Shown: positions 21,341 to 31,557 of the stretch, piece by piece
How the letters are laid out: each line of letters begins with the position of its first letter
How positions within the stretch are numbered: the stretch's first letter is position 1
NCBI RefSeq assembly: GCF_002006995.1
Contig: NZ_MRUL01000006.1
Location: forward strand, 124,001-188,000
Length of the DNA: 64,000 bases
Origin: Izhakiella australiensis
GTDB lineage: Bacteria > Pseudomonadota > Gammaproteobacteria > Enterobacterales > Enterobacteriaceae
Reading direction: 5' to 3'
The notes under the pieces: generated by a model
What the model was told of the DNA's origin: nothing
The model's input: the letters and a program-made list of their open reading frames with translations, nothing else
Database searches by the model: none
Position numbers and translations under genes: made by a program

Positions 21341-22926
21341 TTGTCGCCAGGCTGATCCCCGGCCTACTGGCCGCCCTGCTGCTGATCAGTACCGCAGCGA
21401 CGGCCTTTAGCGCACTCTGGTGGCAAAGCCCGCCGGGTGCGTTCAATGCCCTCTGGCAGGATAGCTACCTGTGGCACGTCCTGTACTTTTCCTTTCTGCA
21501 GGCGTTTCTCTCGGCGCTGCTGTCGCTACTGCCTGCCGTCCCGCTCGCCAGAGCGCTTTATCAGCGCCGCTTTCCCGGACGGCAGCAGCTGCTGCGCCTG
21601 TGCGCCATGACGCTGGTTTTACCGTCGCTGGTGGCGGTGTTCGGCATTCTCAGCGTTTATGGTCGTGAAGGCTGGCTGGCGCAGATTGCCAGCCTGCTCG
21701 GCGTTGAATGGCGCTTCACTCCCTACGGCCTGCAGGGCATCTTACTGGCGCATGTATTTTTCAACTTACCGCTGGCGACCCGCCTGCTGCTACAGACGCT
21801 GGAACAGATCCCCGGTGAACAGCGTCAGCTGGCGGCGCAGCTTGGCATGCGTGGTCTGAATCATTTTCGCCTGGTCGAGTGGCCCTGGCTACGTCGCCAA
21901 ATACTCCCGGTCGGCGCGTTGATCTTTATGCTTTGTTTCGCCAGCTTTGCCACCGTACTGATGCTGGGCGGCGGGCCGAAAGCCACCACCCTCGAACTTG
22001 CCATTTATCAGGCACTAAGCTTCGACTACGACACCGGCCGCGCGGCGCTGCTGGGATTATTGCAGCTGATTTGCTGCCTTGGATTAGTGCTGCTCAGCCA
22101 GCGCTTGAGCAGGGCAATCCCCGCCGGTGAAAGCAACGGACAGGGCTGGCGCAGCCCGGAAGACAGCCTGTGGCAACGGTTCAGCGACGGCGCGATTATT
22201 TTTCTGGCGCTCTTGTTATTGCTGCCGCCGCTGCTGGCGGTGATCGCCAGCGGGCTACACCGGGGATTCAGCACCGTAATACGCCAGCCCGCGCTGTGGG
22301 ACGCCGCCTTCACCTCTCTGCGCATTGCCGCCGGCGCCGGTCTGCTAAGCGTTATACTGACCATGATGCTGCTATGGAGCAGCCGCGAGCTACGGCTGCG
22401 TCAGCGCCCGCTACCCGGACAGCTGCTGGAGATGAGCGGCATGCTGATCCTGGCGATGCCTGGCATCGTGCTGGCGGCCGGTGCCTTTTTATTGCTCAAC
22501 GCCACCATCGGCCTGCCGCAGTCGGCTACTGGCCTGGTGATGTTTACCAATGCGCTGATGGCGATCCCCTATGCGATGAAGGTGCTGGAGCATCCGATGC
22601 GCGATCTGGCCACCCGCTACGACCGCCTTTGCCAGTCGCTAAATATTTCCGGATTGAACCGGCTGCGCCTGATTGAGCTACGGGCTCTGCGCCGGCCCTT
22701 ATCGCAGGCGATGGCTTTTGCCTGCGTCATGTCCATTGGCGATTTTGGCATCGTGGCGCTGTTTGGTAACGATGGCTTTCGTACCCTGCCTTTTTATCTA
22801 TACCAGCAGATGGGCTCTTATCGCGGTAACGATGCAGCGGTCACCGCGCTGATCCTGCTGACGCTCTGCTTTTTACTATTTACCCTGATTGAAAAAGTGC
22901 CTGGACGCCATGTTAACCCTGACTGA
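21316..22926 (+). CDS. thiP: Thiamine ABC transporter permease
   Basis: ThiP forms the membrane channel of the thiamine importer. The 536-residue protein is a fused double permease with about twelve membrane helices and two EAA-type loops that contact the ATPase: [23 protein letters not shown] near residue 180 and the more degenerate [20 protein letters not shown] near 440. I use the ATG at 21316 ([16 protein letters not shown]), which matches E. coli; it overlaps thiB by 25 bp, so translation is coupled. Confidence 0.96.
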   Translation: MATRRQPLIVARLIPGLLAALLLISTAATAFSALWWQSPPGAFNALWQDSYLWHVLYFSFLQAFLSALLSLLPAVPLARALYQRRFPGRQQLLRLCAMTLVLPSLVAVFGILSVYGREGWLAQIASLLGVEWRFTPYGLQGILLAHVFFNLPLATRLLLQTLEQIPGEQRQLAAQLGMRGLNHFRLVEWPWLRRQILPVGALIFMLCFASFATVLMLGGGPKATTLELAIYQALSFDYDTGRAALLGLLQLICCLGLVLLSQRLSRAIPAGESNGQGWRSPEDSLWQRFSDGAIIFLALLLLLPPLLAVIASGLHRGFSTVIRQPALWDAAFTSLRIAAGAGLLSVILTMMLLWSSRELRLRQRPLPGQLLEMSGMLILAMPGIVLAAGAFLLLNATIGLPQSATGLVMFTNALMAIPYAMKVLEHPMRDLATRYDRLCQSLNISGLNRLRLIELRALRRPLSQAMAFACVMSIGDFGIVALFGNDGFRTLPFYLYQQMGSYRGNDAAVTALILLTLCFLLFTLIEKVPGRHVNPD

Positions 22927-23611
22927 CCTGACTTATCTGTACAACCATTTGCCGATGCGCTTCAGCTTTCATCTGGCGGCTGGCGAACGCGTAGCGGTTC
23001 TCGGCCCGAGCGGTGCGGGTAAAAGCACCCTGCTATCGTTAATCGCCGGATTTCTGACCGCCAGTCGCGGCCAGCTGATGCTTAACGGCCAGCCGCATAC
23101 CCACAGCACGCCCGCGCGGCGTCCGGTGTCAATGCTGTTTCAGGAGCACAATCTTTTCCCTCATCTCAGCGTGGCGGAAAACATTGGCCTCGGATTACAT
23201 CCGGGTCTGAAGCTAACGACAGCGCAAAAGCAAACGATAAAGGATATCGCCGGACAAACAGGTATCGGGGATTTGCTGCACCGTCTGCCGGCAGCGCTCT
23301 CCGGCGGCCAACGCCAGCGCGCCGCGCTGGCCCGCTGCCTGGTGCGCCAGCAGCCGATTCTGCTGCTGGATGAACCGTTTTCAGCCCTGGACCCGGCGCT
23401 ACGTCAGGAAATGCTGCAGCTGGTTGACGGCGTTTGCCAACAGCGCAGCATAACCCTGCTGATGGTTTCGCATAATATTGATGACGCGCTGCGCATCGCG
23501 CCGCGCTCGCTGCTGGTGGTTGACGGGCGGATCGCCTGGGATGGCGCCAGCAACGAGCTGTTGCGCGCCGACAGCGACGCCGCCCGGGTGCTGGGCATCA
23601 GCCGTCAATAA
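22910..23611 (+). CDS. thiQ: Thiamine ABC transporter ATP-binding protein
   Basis: ThiQ powers thiamine import. The 233-residue ATPase has Walker [10 protein letters not shown] near residue 32, Q-loop in [12 protein letters not shown], signature LSGGQRQR near 130, Walker [13 protein letters not shown] near 150 and the H-loop MVSHNIDDA near 188. The ATG at 22910 ([18 protein letters not shown]) is chosen by family alignment and overlaps thiP by 17 bp. Its 3' end overlaps the convergent yabI by 14 bp. Confidence 0.96.
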   Translation: MLTLTDLTYLYNHLPMRFSFHLAAGERVAVLGPSGAGKSTLLSLIAGFLTASRGQLMLNGQPHTHSTPARRPVSMLFQEHNLFPHLSVAENIGLGLHPGLKLTTAQKQTIKDIAGQTGIGDLLHRLPAALSGGQRQRAALARCLVRQQPILLLDEPFSALDPALRQEMLQLVDGVCQQRSITLLMVSHNIDDALRIAPRSLLVVDGRIAWDGASNELLRADSDAARVLGISRQ

Positions 23612-24365
23612 ATACCTGTCCCAGCAGATGCAGGAAGGTTGGCGTCAGCGGATGGAAAGCGCCCGCAATCATCGCCAGCGCCGCAATCAGCAGCATAAGC
23701 GGCGCCAACCAACGCAGGCGGGACGGCGGCAGCCTGACGCTGGCCCAATCCTGCTGCTTTTCACCCCGCAGCCAGCGCCAGCAGAGCCAAACCGCCAGCC
23801 AGACCAGCAGCGCAACCAGCAGCAGCAGCCACTTAAACGCGCGGCTCTGGACATCATGGGGAATATCGATTGCCACCCCGGCCAGAATCCCCGGCATAAA
23901 ATACAGCGGCGGCCAAAGCAGACACGCGACCAGATTAGGCAGGGCAAACTTAGCGGCCGGTAACTCCAGCATTCCAGCCACCAGCGGGATCACCGCACGG
24001 GTCGGCCCGACGAAACGCCCGACGATAATGGTAAACATGCTGTGCTGATGCAGCGCATGTTCGGCTTTATCCATCAGATGACGGTAGCGCTGAATCAGCG
24101 ACCAGCTGTGCAGCGGTCCTTTAAAGCGCTGACCAATCAAATAGGAAACCCAGTCGCCTGCCATACAGGCCAGGGTCGCCACCAACCAGGCGGGGTACAG
24201 CGCAATTTTATCGCTGCCGATCAGGGCGCCAAAAGAGGCCATCAGCACCGTTCCCGGCATTAACAGACCCAGCAGCGCCAGCGATTCGAAAAAAACCACC
24301 AGCGCAATGGCAAACAGCGCCCAGCCCGCAGACTGCGTAATAAGATGTTCCAGCCAGGCTTCCAT
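23598..24365 (-). CDS. yabI: DedA-family inner-membrane protein YabI
   Basis: The 255-residue protein belongs to the DedA/SNARE-associated family, whose members are implicated in undecaprenyl-phosphate or lipid transport and membrane homeostasis. Family marks visible are the N-terminal [18 protein letters not shown], the F-G-R-x-x-G-x-x-R-x-x-x-P motif as [17 protein letters not shown] near residue 118, and about five hydrophobic helices. In E. coli yabI is followed by araC and araBAD before polB; here it lies next to polB. The specific function of YabI is not established. Confidence 0.93.
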   Translation of the reverse strand: MEAWLEHLITQSAGWALFAIALVVFFESLALLGLLMPGTVLMASFGALIGSDKIALYPAWLVATLACMAGDWVSYLIGQRFKGPLHSWSLIQRYRHLMDKAEHALHQHSMFTIIVGRFVGPTRAVIPLVAGMLELPAAKFALPNLVACLLWPPLYFMPGILAGVAIDIPHDVQSRAFKWLLLLVALLVWLAVWLCWRWLRGEKQQDWASVRLPPSRLRWLAPLMLLIAALAMIAGAFHPLTPTFLHLLGQVFIDG

Positions 24366-24500
24366 TCAATACCACTCTGAGAAATGAGGACGCAATTGTC
24401 GTGGCTGTCGCTAAAGGCGTCAAGCCGACAAGCTCTGAGATAGCCTGAAGAGCAAAACCTTCAGCATCTTTAGCTGAACGGATTTGCCACCGGCCAACAA

Positions 24501-24520
24501 TACTGTATAAATAAACATAT
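24501..24520 (+). promoter_or_regulatory. LexA (SOS) box of polB
   Basis: TACTGTATAAATAAACATAT fits the LexA consensus CTGT-N8-ACAG at seven of the eight core positions. It lies 33 bp before the polB start. E. coli polB (dinA) is SOS-controlled, so damage induction is expected here as well. Confidence 0.85.
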
Positions 24521-24552
24521 TATACTGATGAAAACTATCAACGGCTTCTCTG

Positions 24553-26913
24553 ATGACGCAACGTTTCGCTGGATTTGTCCTTACCCGCCACTGGCGCGAT
24601 ACGCCGGCGGGAACCGAAGTGACGCTCTGGCTGGCTACAGACCAGGGCCCACAGCGCCTGGTTCTACCGGCACAGGAATCCGTCGCCTTTATTCCTGCAG
24701 ACCAGCAGGAACGCGCACGTGAGCTGCTGCAAAACGAGCAGAATCTGCGCTTTACCAGTCTGCAGTTAAAAGATTTCCGCCATCGTCCGGTGGTGGGGCT
24801 TTACTGTCGTCAGTACCGTCAACTGCTGAAGCTGGAAAAACGTCTGCGTGAAGCTGGTATCACGGTATACGAGTCAGATGTCCGCCCGCCCGACCGCTAT
24901 CTGATGGAGCGTTTTATCACCGCCCCGGTCTGGGTGAGCGCTGCGCACCAGCAAGACCGATACGTAGACGTTCGCCTCAAAGCAAACGAGGATTATCGCC
25001 CGTCGCTAAAATGGGTATCGCTGGATATTGAAACCAGCCGCCACGGCGAGCTTTACTGTATCGGGCTGGAAGGCTGCGGACAGCGCGATGTGCTGATGCT
25101 CGGCCCGGAGAACGGCGACGCCGCCGACAGCGGCGTCAACCTGATTTATTATCCCAGTCGTCCGGCGCTGCTGGCGGCGCTCAATGACTGGTTCGCCCGG
25201 CACGATCCCGACGTCATTATTGGCTGGAATCTGGTGCAGTTTGACCTTAAGGTTTTGCAGAAACAGGCCGAGCGCTACGGCGTCGCGCTGCTTTTAGGCC
25301 GGGGCGGACAGCCGCTGGACTGGCGCGAGCACGGCTTCAAACCCGGCGTTTTCTTCGCCCAGGCCGCCGGACGGCTGGTTATTGACGGCATTGAAGGGCT
25401 GAGATCCGCCTTCTGGAATTTCGACTCTTTCAGCCTGGAAAGCGTTTCTCAGGCGCTGCTGGGCGAAGGTAAAGCGATTGATAACCCGTGGCAGCGCATG
25501 GAGGAGATCGACCGGCGATTTGCCGAAGACAAGCCGGCGCTGGCACGCTATAACCTGAAAGACTGCGAGCTGGTTACGCGCATTTTTCAGCATACCCAGC
25601 TGATGCCATTTTTACTGGAGCGGGCCAGCGTTAATGGGCTACCCGCCGATCGCCACGGTGGTTCCGTTGCCGCCTTCAGCCATCTTTACCTGCCGCGCAT
25701 GCATCGTATGGGCTTCGTCGCGCCGAATCTGGGTGAGGTAGCGCCGGAGGCCAGCCCCGGCGGCTACGTTATGGATTCGCGCCCCGGACTCTATGATTCG
25801 GTACTGGTGCTGGATTATAAAAGCCTTTATCCCTCAATTATCCGCACTTTTCTCATCGATCCCGTCGGGCTGAGTGCAGGCCTGGCACATCCTGACGACC
25901 AGCACTCGGTTCCCGGCTTTCGCGGCGCGCGCTTCTCGCGGCAGCATCACTGCTTACCGGCGATCGTCAGTCAGATCTGGCAAGGGCGAGAGCTGGCGAA
26001 AAAGCAAGGCAATAAGCCCCTGTCGCAGGCATTAAAAATTATTATGAACGCCTTTTACGGCGTACTCGGCACCAGCGCCTGCCGTTTTTTCGATCCGCGT
26101 CTTGCCTCATCAATTACCCTGCGCGGCCACGAAATCATGCAGCAGACCCGCCGTCTGATCGAGGCTAAGGGCTTTGACGTCATATACGGCGACACCGATT
26201 CCACCTTCGTCTGGCTGAAATCCGCCCATCGCGAAGCCGATGCCGATGCCATCGGCCAGCAGCTGGTGAGTGAGGTCAATCAGTGGTGGCAGCAGCATCT
26301 GCGTGAAACGCTGAACCTCACCAGCGCGCTGGAGCTGGAATATGAAACCCACTATTGCCGCTTCCTGATGCCCACCATTCGCGGCGCCGAACAGGGCAGC
26401 AAAAAACGCTATGCCGGCCTGATTCGTCGTAATGGCGAGGAGCGTATGGTGTTTAAAGGTCTGGAGAGCGTGCGTACCGACTGGACGCCGCTGGCACAAC
26501 AGTTCCAGCAGGGGCTTTATCAGCGCATCTTCCGCGGTGAGCCATGGCAGGCGTATCTGCGGGAAACGGTTGAAGATCTGCTGGCCGGCAAGCTCGACGA
26601 TCGACTGGTTTACAGTAAGCGACTGCGCCGTCCGCTTAAGGAATACCAGCGTAACGTACCGCCGCACGTCCGCGCCGCTCGCATCGCCGATGAAGAAAAT
26701 CAGCGGCTGGGGCGGCCATTGCGCTATCAAAACGGCGGACGCATTCGTTACCTGATGTGTACCAGCGGCCCGGAGCCGCTGGAGATCCGCACCACACCAC
26801 TGGACTACGATCATTATCTTTCACGCCAGCTGCAACCCGTCGCTGACGGTATCCTGCCATTTTTACATGAGGACTTTGCTACACTGATTACAGGTCAGTT
26901 GGGGCTTTTTTGA
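24553..26913 (+). CDS. polB: DNA polymerase II
   Basis: Pol II is a family B, SOS-induced polymerase with proofreading, used in replication restart and lesion bypass. The 786-residue protein shows the exonuclease motif [19 protein letters not shown] near residue 155, Exo II around [14 protein letters not shown] near 227, polymerase motif [15 protein letters not shown] near 420, motif [13 protein letters not shown] near 495 and motif [15 protein letters not shown] near 545. All catalytic acidic residues appear intact. A LexA box lies upstream. Confidence 0.98.
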   Translation: MTQRFAGFVLTRHWRDTPAGTEVTLWLATDQGPQRLVLPAQESVAFIPADQQERARELLQNEQNLRFTSLQLKDFRHRPVVGLYCRQYRQLLKLEKRLREAGITVYESDVRPPDRYLMERFITAPVWVSAAHQQDRYVDVRLKANEDYRPSLKWVSLDIETSRHGELYCIGLEGCGQRDVLMLGPENGDAADSGVNLIYYPSRPALLAALNDWFARHDPDVIIGWNLVQFDLKVLQKQAERYGVALLLGRGGQPLDWREHGFKPGVFFAQAAGRLVIDGIEGLRSAFWNFDSFSLESVSQALLGEGKAIDNPWQRMEEIDRRFAEDKPALARYNLKDCELVTRIFQHTQLMPFLLERASVNGLPADRHGGSVAAFSHLYLPRMHRMGFVAPNLGEVAPEASPGGYVMDSRPGLYDSVLVLDYKSLYPSIIRTFLIDPVGLSAGLAHPDDQHSVPGFRGARFSRQHHCLPAIVSQIWQGRELAKKQGNKPLSQALKIIMNAFYGVLGTSACRFFDPRLASSITLRGHEIMQQTRRLIEAKGFDVIYGDTDSTFVWLKSAHREADADAIGQQLVSEVNQWWQQHLRETLNLTSALELEYETHYCRFLMPTIRGAEQGSKKRYAGLIRRNGEERMVFKGLESVRTDWTPLAQQFQQGLYQRIFRGEPWQAYLRETVEDLLAGKLDDRLVYSKRLRRPLKEYQRNVPPHVRAARIADEENQRLGRPLRYQNGGRIRYLMCTSGPEPLEIRTTPLDYDHYLSRQLQPVADGILPFLHEDFATLITGQLGLF

Positions 26914-27057
26914 CAGGTGACGAACGCCTTGCCTTCCAGTACCATAGCGCCCTTTCTGTAACAGATAACCCGTATCTTTCATCATCAGCCGGGCAACAAT
27001 ACCGGGCTGGCGGGCTATTGCCTGCACTAGACAAAACGAGAGCTGAGCCGATTATTT

Positions 27058-29964
27058 ATGCCTTTTACACTTGGTCAACGCTGGATTAGCGATACGGAGA
27101 GCGAACTGGGATTGGGTACCGTGGTCGCAATAGACACGCGCATGATCACCCTGCTTTTCCCTGCAACCGGCGAGAGCCGCCTGTACGCCAAAAACGACTC
27201 CCCGGTTACCCGCGTGATGTTCAATCCCGGCGACACGATTACCAGCCACGAAGGCTGGCAGCTGGAAGTAGAAGAAGTCACAGAAGAAAACGGCGTGCTG
27301 ACCTATCTCGGCACCCGCACCGATAGCGGTGAACAACAGGTAGCACTGCGCGAGGTGATGCTCGACAGCAAGCTGGTGTTTAATAAACCGCAGGACCGCC
27401 TGTTTGCCGGTCAGCTGGACCGGATGGACCGCTTCGCGCTGCGCTATCGCGCGCGTAAATACCAGAGCGAGCAGTACCGACTGAACATCAGCGGCCTGCG
27501 CGGCACGCGTACCAGCCTGATCCCCCATCAGCTGCATATCGCTCACGATGTCGGCCGCCGCCACGCACCCCGGGTGCTGCTGGCTGACGAAGTCGGCCTC
27601 GGCAAAACGATTGAAGCGGGCATGATTATCCATCAACAGCTGCTCGCCGGGCGCGCCGCGCGGGTTCTGATCATCGTACCGGAAACCCTTCAGCATCAGT
27701 GGCTGGTGGAAATGCTGCGTCGCTTTAATCTGCGCTTTGCCTTGTTTGATGATGAACGTTACGCAGAAGCGCAGCACGACAGCGATAACCCCTTTGATAC
27801 CGAACAGCTGGTGATCTGCTCGCTGGATTTCGTCAGGCGTAATAAACAGCGCCTCGATCTGATGGCCGAAGCCGACTGGGATCTGCTGGTGGTGGATGAA
27901 GCGCATCATCTGGCCTGGGAGCTGGATAATCCCAGCCGCGAATATCAGGTGATCGAACAGCTAGCGCGCCAGATCTCCGGCGTTTTGTTGCTTACCGCAA
28001 CCCCTGAGCAGCTAGGTATGGAAAGCCATTTCGCGCGCCTGCGCCTGCTGGACCCAAGCCGCTTCCACGACTTTCAACAATTTATCGCCGAGCAGAAAAA
28101 TTATCGCCCGGTGGCGGACGCGGTTGCCGAACTGCTGGCCGACAAAGCGCTGGATCAGCAGGCACTCAATCGCCTGAACGATCTGGTCGGCGAGCAAGAT
28201 ATTGAACCGCTACTGCAGGTTGCCAACGGCCAGGGCGAAGGCAAAAATGCCGCACGCCGCGAGCTGATCTCAATGCTCATGGATCGTCACGGCACCAGCC
28301 GGGTGCTATTTCGTAACACTCGCGGCGGCGTTAAAGGCTTCCCCCACCGTGAACTGCACGCTATCCGCCTGCCGCTACCGAGCCAGTATCAAACCGCGAT
28401 TAACGTTTCGGGCATCATGAACGGCAAGAAAAGCGCGGAAGAACGCGCCCGCGACATGCTCTATCCCGAGCAGATTTATCAGGCATTTGAGGGAGAAAAC
28501 GGCACCTGGTGGAACTTTGATCCCCGCGTTGAGTGGCTAATGGGCTACCTCACCAGCAATCGCCAGCAAAAGATCCTGGTGATTTGCGCGAAAGCGGAAA
28601 CCGCGCTGCAGCTTGAGCAAATCCTGCGCGAGCGTGAAGGGATCCGCGCCGCGGTATTCCATGAGGGCCTGTCGATCATCGAACGTGACCGCGCCGCCGC
28701 CTGGTTCGCTGACGACGAAGACGGCGCGCAGGTGCTGTTATGCTCCGAAATTGGTTCGGAAGGACGTAACTTCCAGTTCGCCAGCCAGATGGTGATGTTC
28801 GATCTGCCGTTTAACCCCGACCTGCTTGAGCAGCGCATTGGCCGCCTGGATCGCATTGGTCAGGCCCATGATATTCTGATCATGGTGCCTTATCTGGAAA
28901 AAACGGCCCAGTCAGTACTGCTGCGCTGGTATCACGAAGGGCTGGACGCTTTTGAACACACCTGCCCGACCGGACGCACCCTTTATGACCAGGTGTATAG
29001 CACGCTGATAAACTATCTGGCCGAGCCGCAAAACGACGCCGGACTGGATGCGTTTATTCAGGAGTGCCGCCATCAGCATAACCAGATCAGGCAGCAGCTG
29101 GAGCAGGGGCGCGATCGACTGCTGGAACTCAATTCCAATGGCGGCGAGCAGGCGCAGCAGCTCGCGGCGCAGATTGAACAGCAGGATAGCCATATTGAAT
29201 TGGTGAATTTTGCGCTTAATCTGTTTGATATCGTCGGTATTAATCAGGAAGATCGCAGCGATAACCTGCTGGTGCTGACGCCTTCAGATCATATGCTGGT
29301 GCCGGATTTTCCTGGACTGCCTGAAGATGGCTGCACCATTACTTTCGATCGTAACCAGGCGCTGTCGCGTGAAGACGCGCAGTATGTCACGTGGGAGCAC
29401 CCGCTGATCCTTAACGGACTGGATCTGATCTTGTCCGGAGATACGGGCAGCTGCGCGCTGTCGCTGCTGAAAAATAAAGCGCTGCCGGTAGGTACGCTGC
29501 TGGTTGAGCTAATCTATGTGGTTGAAGCGCAGGCGCCTAAACATCTTCAGCTAACGCGATTCCTGCCGCCAACGCCGGTGCGTCTGCTGCTCGATCGCAG
29601 CGGTAATAATCTGGCGCAAAAGGTGGAGTTTGAAAGCTTCAACCGCCAGCTGAGCACGGTTAACCGCCACACCGGTAGCAAGCTGGTTAACGCGGTGCAA
29701 CAGGATGTGCATCAGATTCTGACCCAGGGCGAAGAGCAGATCACCTCGGCAGCTCAGGCAATTATCGACGAAGCCAGACGCCTGGCGGATGAAACGCTTA
29801 GCGCCGAACTGAACCGGCTTGAAGCGTTAAGAGCGGTCAATCCAAATATCCGCGATGATGAAGTCGCCGCGCAGGAAGAGAACCGCGAACAGGTACTTAC
29901 CAGCCTCAATGGCGCCGGATGGCGACTGGACGCGCTGCGGCTGGTTGTGGTGACGCATCAGTGA
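27058..29964 (+). CDS. rapA: RNA polymerase-associated ATPase RapA
   Basis: RapA is a Swi2/Snf2-type ATPase that recycles RNA polymerase from stalled or post-termination complexes. The 968-residue length equals E. coli. Two Tudor-like domains occupy the N-terminal 105 residues; the helicase core has Walker [16 protein letters not shown] near residue 180, the DEAHH box near 280, LLTATPEQ motif III, and motif [16 protein letters not shown] near 600. An intrinsic terminator follows directly. Confidence 0.98.
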   Translation: MPFTLGQRWISDTESELGLGTVVAIDTRMITLLFPATGESRLYAKNDSPVTRVMFNPGDTITSHEGWQLEVEEVTEENGVLTYLGTRTDSGEQQVALREVMLDSKLVFNKPQDRLFAGQLDRMDRFALRYRARKYQSEQYRLNISGLRGTRTSLIPHQLHIAHDVGRRHAPRVLLADEVGLGKTIEAGMIIHQQLLAGRAARVLIIVPETLQHQWLVEMLRRFNLRFALFDDERYAEAQHDSDNPFDTEQLVICSLDFVRRNKQRLDLMAEADWDLLVVDEAHHLAWELDNPSREYQVIEQLARQISGVLLLTATPEQLGMESHFARLRLLDPSRFHDFQQFIAEQKNYRPVADAVAELLADKALDQQALNRLNDLVGEQDIEPLLQVANGQGEGKNAARRELISMLMDRHGTSRVLFRNTRGGVKGFPHRELHAIRLPLPSQYQTAINVSGIMNGKKSAEERARDMLYPEQIYQAFEGENGTWWNFDPRVEWLMGYLTSNRQQKILVICAKAETALQLEQILREREGIRAAVFHEGLSIIERDRAAAWFADDEDGAQVLLCSEIGSEGRNFQFASQMVMFDLPFNPDLLEQRIGRLDRIGQAHDILIMVPYLEKTAQSVLLRWYHEGLDAFEHTCPTGRTLYDQVYSTLINYLAEPQNDAGLDAFIQECRHQHNQIRQQLEQGRDRLLELNSNGGEQAQQLAAQIEQQDSHIELVNFALNLFDIVGINQEDRSDNLLVLTPSDHMLVPDFPGLPEDGCTITFDRNQALSREDAQYVTWEHPLILNGLDLILSGDTGSCALSLLKNKALPVGTLLVELIYVVEAQAPKHLQLTRFLPPTPVRLLLDRSGNNLAQKVEFESFNRQLSTVNRHTGSKLVNAVQQDVHQILTQGEEQITSAAQAIIDEARRLADETLSAELNRLEALRAVNPNIRDDEVAAQEENREQVLTSLNGAGWRLDALRLVVVTHQ

Positions 29965-29971
29965 GTTCCCG

Positions 29972-29993
29972 GCTCCCCGCCGGGGAGCTTTTT
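29972..29993 (+). terminator. Rho-independent terminator of rapA
   Basis: GCTCCCC-gcc-GGGGAGC forms a perfect 7-bp stem with a 3-nt loop and is followed by TTTTT, 8 bp after the rapA stop. It separates rapA from rluA. Confidence 0.92.
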
Positions 29994-30013
29994 CTGCTAA
30001 ATGAGCGAGTATA

Positions 30014-30670
30014 ATGATGGAACCCTACCATCCGCCGCGCGAGCCCTGGCTGCATATCCTGTATCAGGATGAGCATATTATGGTGGTCAATAAGCCCAGT
30101 GGACTGCTGTCAGTTCCGGGCCGTCTTGCTGAACACAACGACAGCATCATGACGCGCGTTCAGCGCGACTTCCCGCAGGCCGAGTCGGTTCACCGTCTGG
30201 ATATGGCCACCAGCGGTATTTTGGTGGTGGCGCTCACTAAGGCAGCCGAGCGCGAGCTGAAGCGCCAGTTTCGCGAACGTGAACCGCAAAAAACCTATGT
30301 CGCGCGCATCTGGGGCCATCCGGAACAAGAGAAAGGGTTGGTAGATTTGCCGCTCATCTGCGACTGGCCGAACCGACCAAAGCAAAAGGTCTGTCGCGAA
30401 ACCGGCAAACCCGCACAGACCGAATGGCAGATACTGGCGCTGGATGCGGACAACAGCGCCCGCATCCAGCTAAAACCCATTACCGGTCGCTCACACCAGC
30501 TGCGCGTGCATATGCTGGCCATCGGCCACCCTATCCTCGGCGATGGCTTTTACGCGCCCCCCGATGCGCTGGCGATGGCCTCCCGGCTGCAGCTGCACGC
30601 AGAATCGCTGACCATAACCCACCCCCGCTACGGCACGCCAATGACTTTCCGCCAGCCGGCGGATTTTTAA
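30014..30670 (+). CDS. rluA: Dual-specificity tRNA/23S rRNA pseudouridine synthase
   Basis: RluA makes pseudouridine at 746 of 23S rRNA and at position 32 of several tRNAs. The 218-residue protein contains the family motif VHRLDMATSGILVVA near residue 60, with the catalytic Asp after RL, plus LLSVPGR and ITGRSHQLRVHMLAIGHPILGD near 157-178. There is no S4 domain, as expected for this branch. Start could be either of two adjacent ATG codons (30014 or 30017). Confidence 0.97.
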   Translation: MMEPYHPPREPWLHILYQDEHIMVVNKPSGLLSVPGRLAEHNDSIMTRVQRDFPQAESVHRLDMATSGILVVALTKAAERELKRQFREREPQKTYVARIWGHPEQEKGLVDLPLICDWPNRPKQKVCRETGKPAQTEWQILALDADNSARIQLKPITGRSHQLRVHMLAIGHPILGDGFYAPPDALAMASRLQLHAESLTITHPRYGTPMTFRQPADF

Positions 30671-30720
30671 TCCGGGCGGGCGGCTCACCCTCATTGCTGC
30701 AAGCCCGGAACCCTGGTCAC

Positions 30721-30820
30721 AGAAGGCCCGGCCGCTTTCCGCACCGGCGCAAGCACGTCCGTGTAGCCTGGCGCACGGCCATCCCTGGCCGCGAGCCTGC
30801 TGAAATCAGCCGGGCCTTCT
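30721..30820. repeat. 100-bp element bounded by a 12-bp inverted repeat
   Basis: AGAAGGCCCGGC at 30721-30732 and GCCGGGCCTTCT at 30809-30820 are perfect reverse complements. Inside lie further short self-complementary words such as GGCCATCCCTGGCC. The size and terminal inverted repeats suggest a non-coding dispersed element (MITE- or REP-like), but only one copy is in this window. Confidence 0.6.
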
Positions 30821-30852
30821 CCTCCCCCGTAAACTTCTTCATCGCTTTAAGT

Positions 30853-30908
30853 AAAAAAACCAGGTCTGCGCCGGACTGAATACCAGCAACCTGGTTTTTG
30901 CTTTTTTA
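30853..30908. terminator. Bidirectional intrinsic terminator between rluA and djlA
   Basis: AAAAACCAGGT (30855-30865) and ACCTGGTTTTT (30889-30899) form an 11-bp stem with a 23-nt loop. The plus strand continues with T-rich TTTTTGCTTTTTT, and the minus strand exits through a run of seven T. It can end transcripts from both rluA and djlA. Confidence 0.8.
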
Positions 30909-30910
30909 AT

Positions 30911-30980
30911 AAAAAACGAATGCCGTTTTCAACAAGCGCAGCCCTAACGCCGTTATCGATTAAAAACGGATGCCGTTTCC
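30911..30980. repeat. Two near-identical small hairpins 50 bp apart
   Basis: AAAAAACGAATGCCGTTTTC (30911-30930) and TAAAAACGGATGCCGTTTCC (30961-30980) are imperfect direct repeats, each self-complementary: AAAACG/CGTTTT and AAACGG/CCGTTT. The two substitutions sit in the stem and its border. Function is unknown. Confidence 0.6.
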
Positions 30981-31157
30981 CACAAACCTGTACCAACAGG
31001 CTTTTCTGCGCCGAACGAATGAAGCCCGCCAGGGTGAGCCGCAGGGAGGCGGCGAAAGTAAGCGCTGCGTCGGGAACGCATCGCGAACGGCCCGTACGGC
31101 GGGCTACATGCGTGAGGGAAGGGCACCGCCACGCAGAAACTGCCGGAAGTCCGGGGT

Positions 31158-31187
31158 CAAGGGGCCATGACGTTTGATGGCCCCTTG
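31158..31187. repeat. Perfect inverted repeat with 11-bp arms
   Basis: CAAGGGGCCAT and ATGGCCCCTTG flank an 8-nt loop GACGTTTG. There is no following T-tract on either strand, so it is probably a repeat-family hairpin and not a terminator. Confidence 0.7.
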
Positions 31188-31231
31188 CCGGTCGCCCGCA
31201 GCGGCGGGCAGCGATGGCACTGGCCGTACAG

Positions 31232-31327
31232 GCGAACGGAACAGTCCACCATGGGTGAAATAAACAGCCCACCGTGCAAGCGAACGGAACAACCCACCGT
31301 AGGTAAAAACATACCAGCCCGTCCGGG
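31232..31327. repeat. Degenerate 48-bp direct repeat
   Basis: GCGAACGGAACA followed by a CCACC block begins at 31232 and again at 31280, a period of 48 bp, with partial similarity continuing through GGGTGAAA / AGGTAAAA and CAGCCC. The copies are diverged. Confidence 0.55.
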
Positions 31328-31354
31328 CTAAAAAGGCCGTGACGAGACGGCCTT
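31316..31354. repeat. Two consecutive short hairpins
   Basis: AGCCCG-tc-CGGGCT (31316-31329) followed by AAAAA, and AAGGCCGT-gacgag-ACGGCCTT (31333-31354). The first has a plausible plus-strand terminator tail, but there is no nearby plus-strand gene to end. Confidence 0.6.
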
Positions 31355-31364
31355 CACACCCCCC

Positions 31365-31557
31365 ATCAGTATGTGACCGTCGTTTGCGCGACGCTGCGGG
31401 GAGCAAATGGCAAGTAAGCCAGGTCAATGCAGCCAATAAACCGTCGGCGTCGCAGCCAGTTGGTTCACTCAGCAAGCGGAAATCGGCGGGAGCATACACC
31501 AGTATGTGACCGTCGTTTACGCGCTGCTGTGGGGACCAAATGGCAAGTAAGCCAGGT
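31365..31557. repeat. Two copies of a 58-60-bp repeat abutting djlA
   Basis: Copy 1 (31365-31424) and copy 2 (31498-31557) share CAGTATGTGACCGTCGTTT, GGGGA.CAAATGGCAAG and TAAGCCAGGT. Copy 2 is preceded by AGCATACACC, so 31491-31509 is identical over 19 nt to 19809-19827 in the thiBPQ repeat array. Copy 2 ends exactly at the last base before the djlA stop codon. Confidence 0.8.

Larger units (their letters stand above)
30671..31557. other. Gene-free repeat and hairpin patch between rluA and djlA
   Basis: About 890 bp between two converging genes contain no credible coding frame but many inverted and direct repeats, listed separately. In order: a 12-bp inverted repeat enclosing 76 bp, a bidirectional terminator, two AAACGG-type hairpins, a perfect 11-bp palindrome arm, a 48-bp direct repeat, two more short hairpins, and two copies of a 58-60-bp repeat sharing a core with the thiBPQ array. 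Frames that cross it change with each repeat and look like shadows. Confidence 0.8.

Noticed and set aside
31104-31499. 131-codon minus-strand frame in the rluA-djlA gap
   Set aside because: It runs through several unrelated repeats, has no upstream ribosome-binding site and its composition is that of the repeats.
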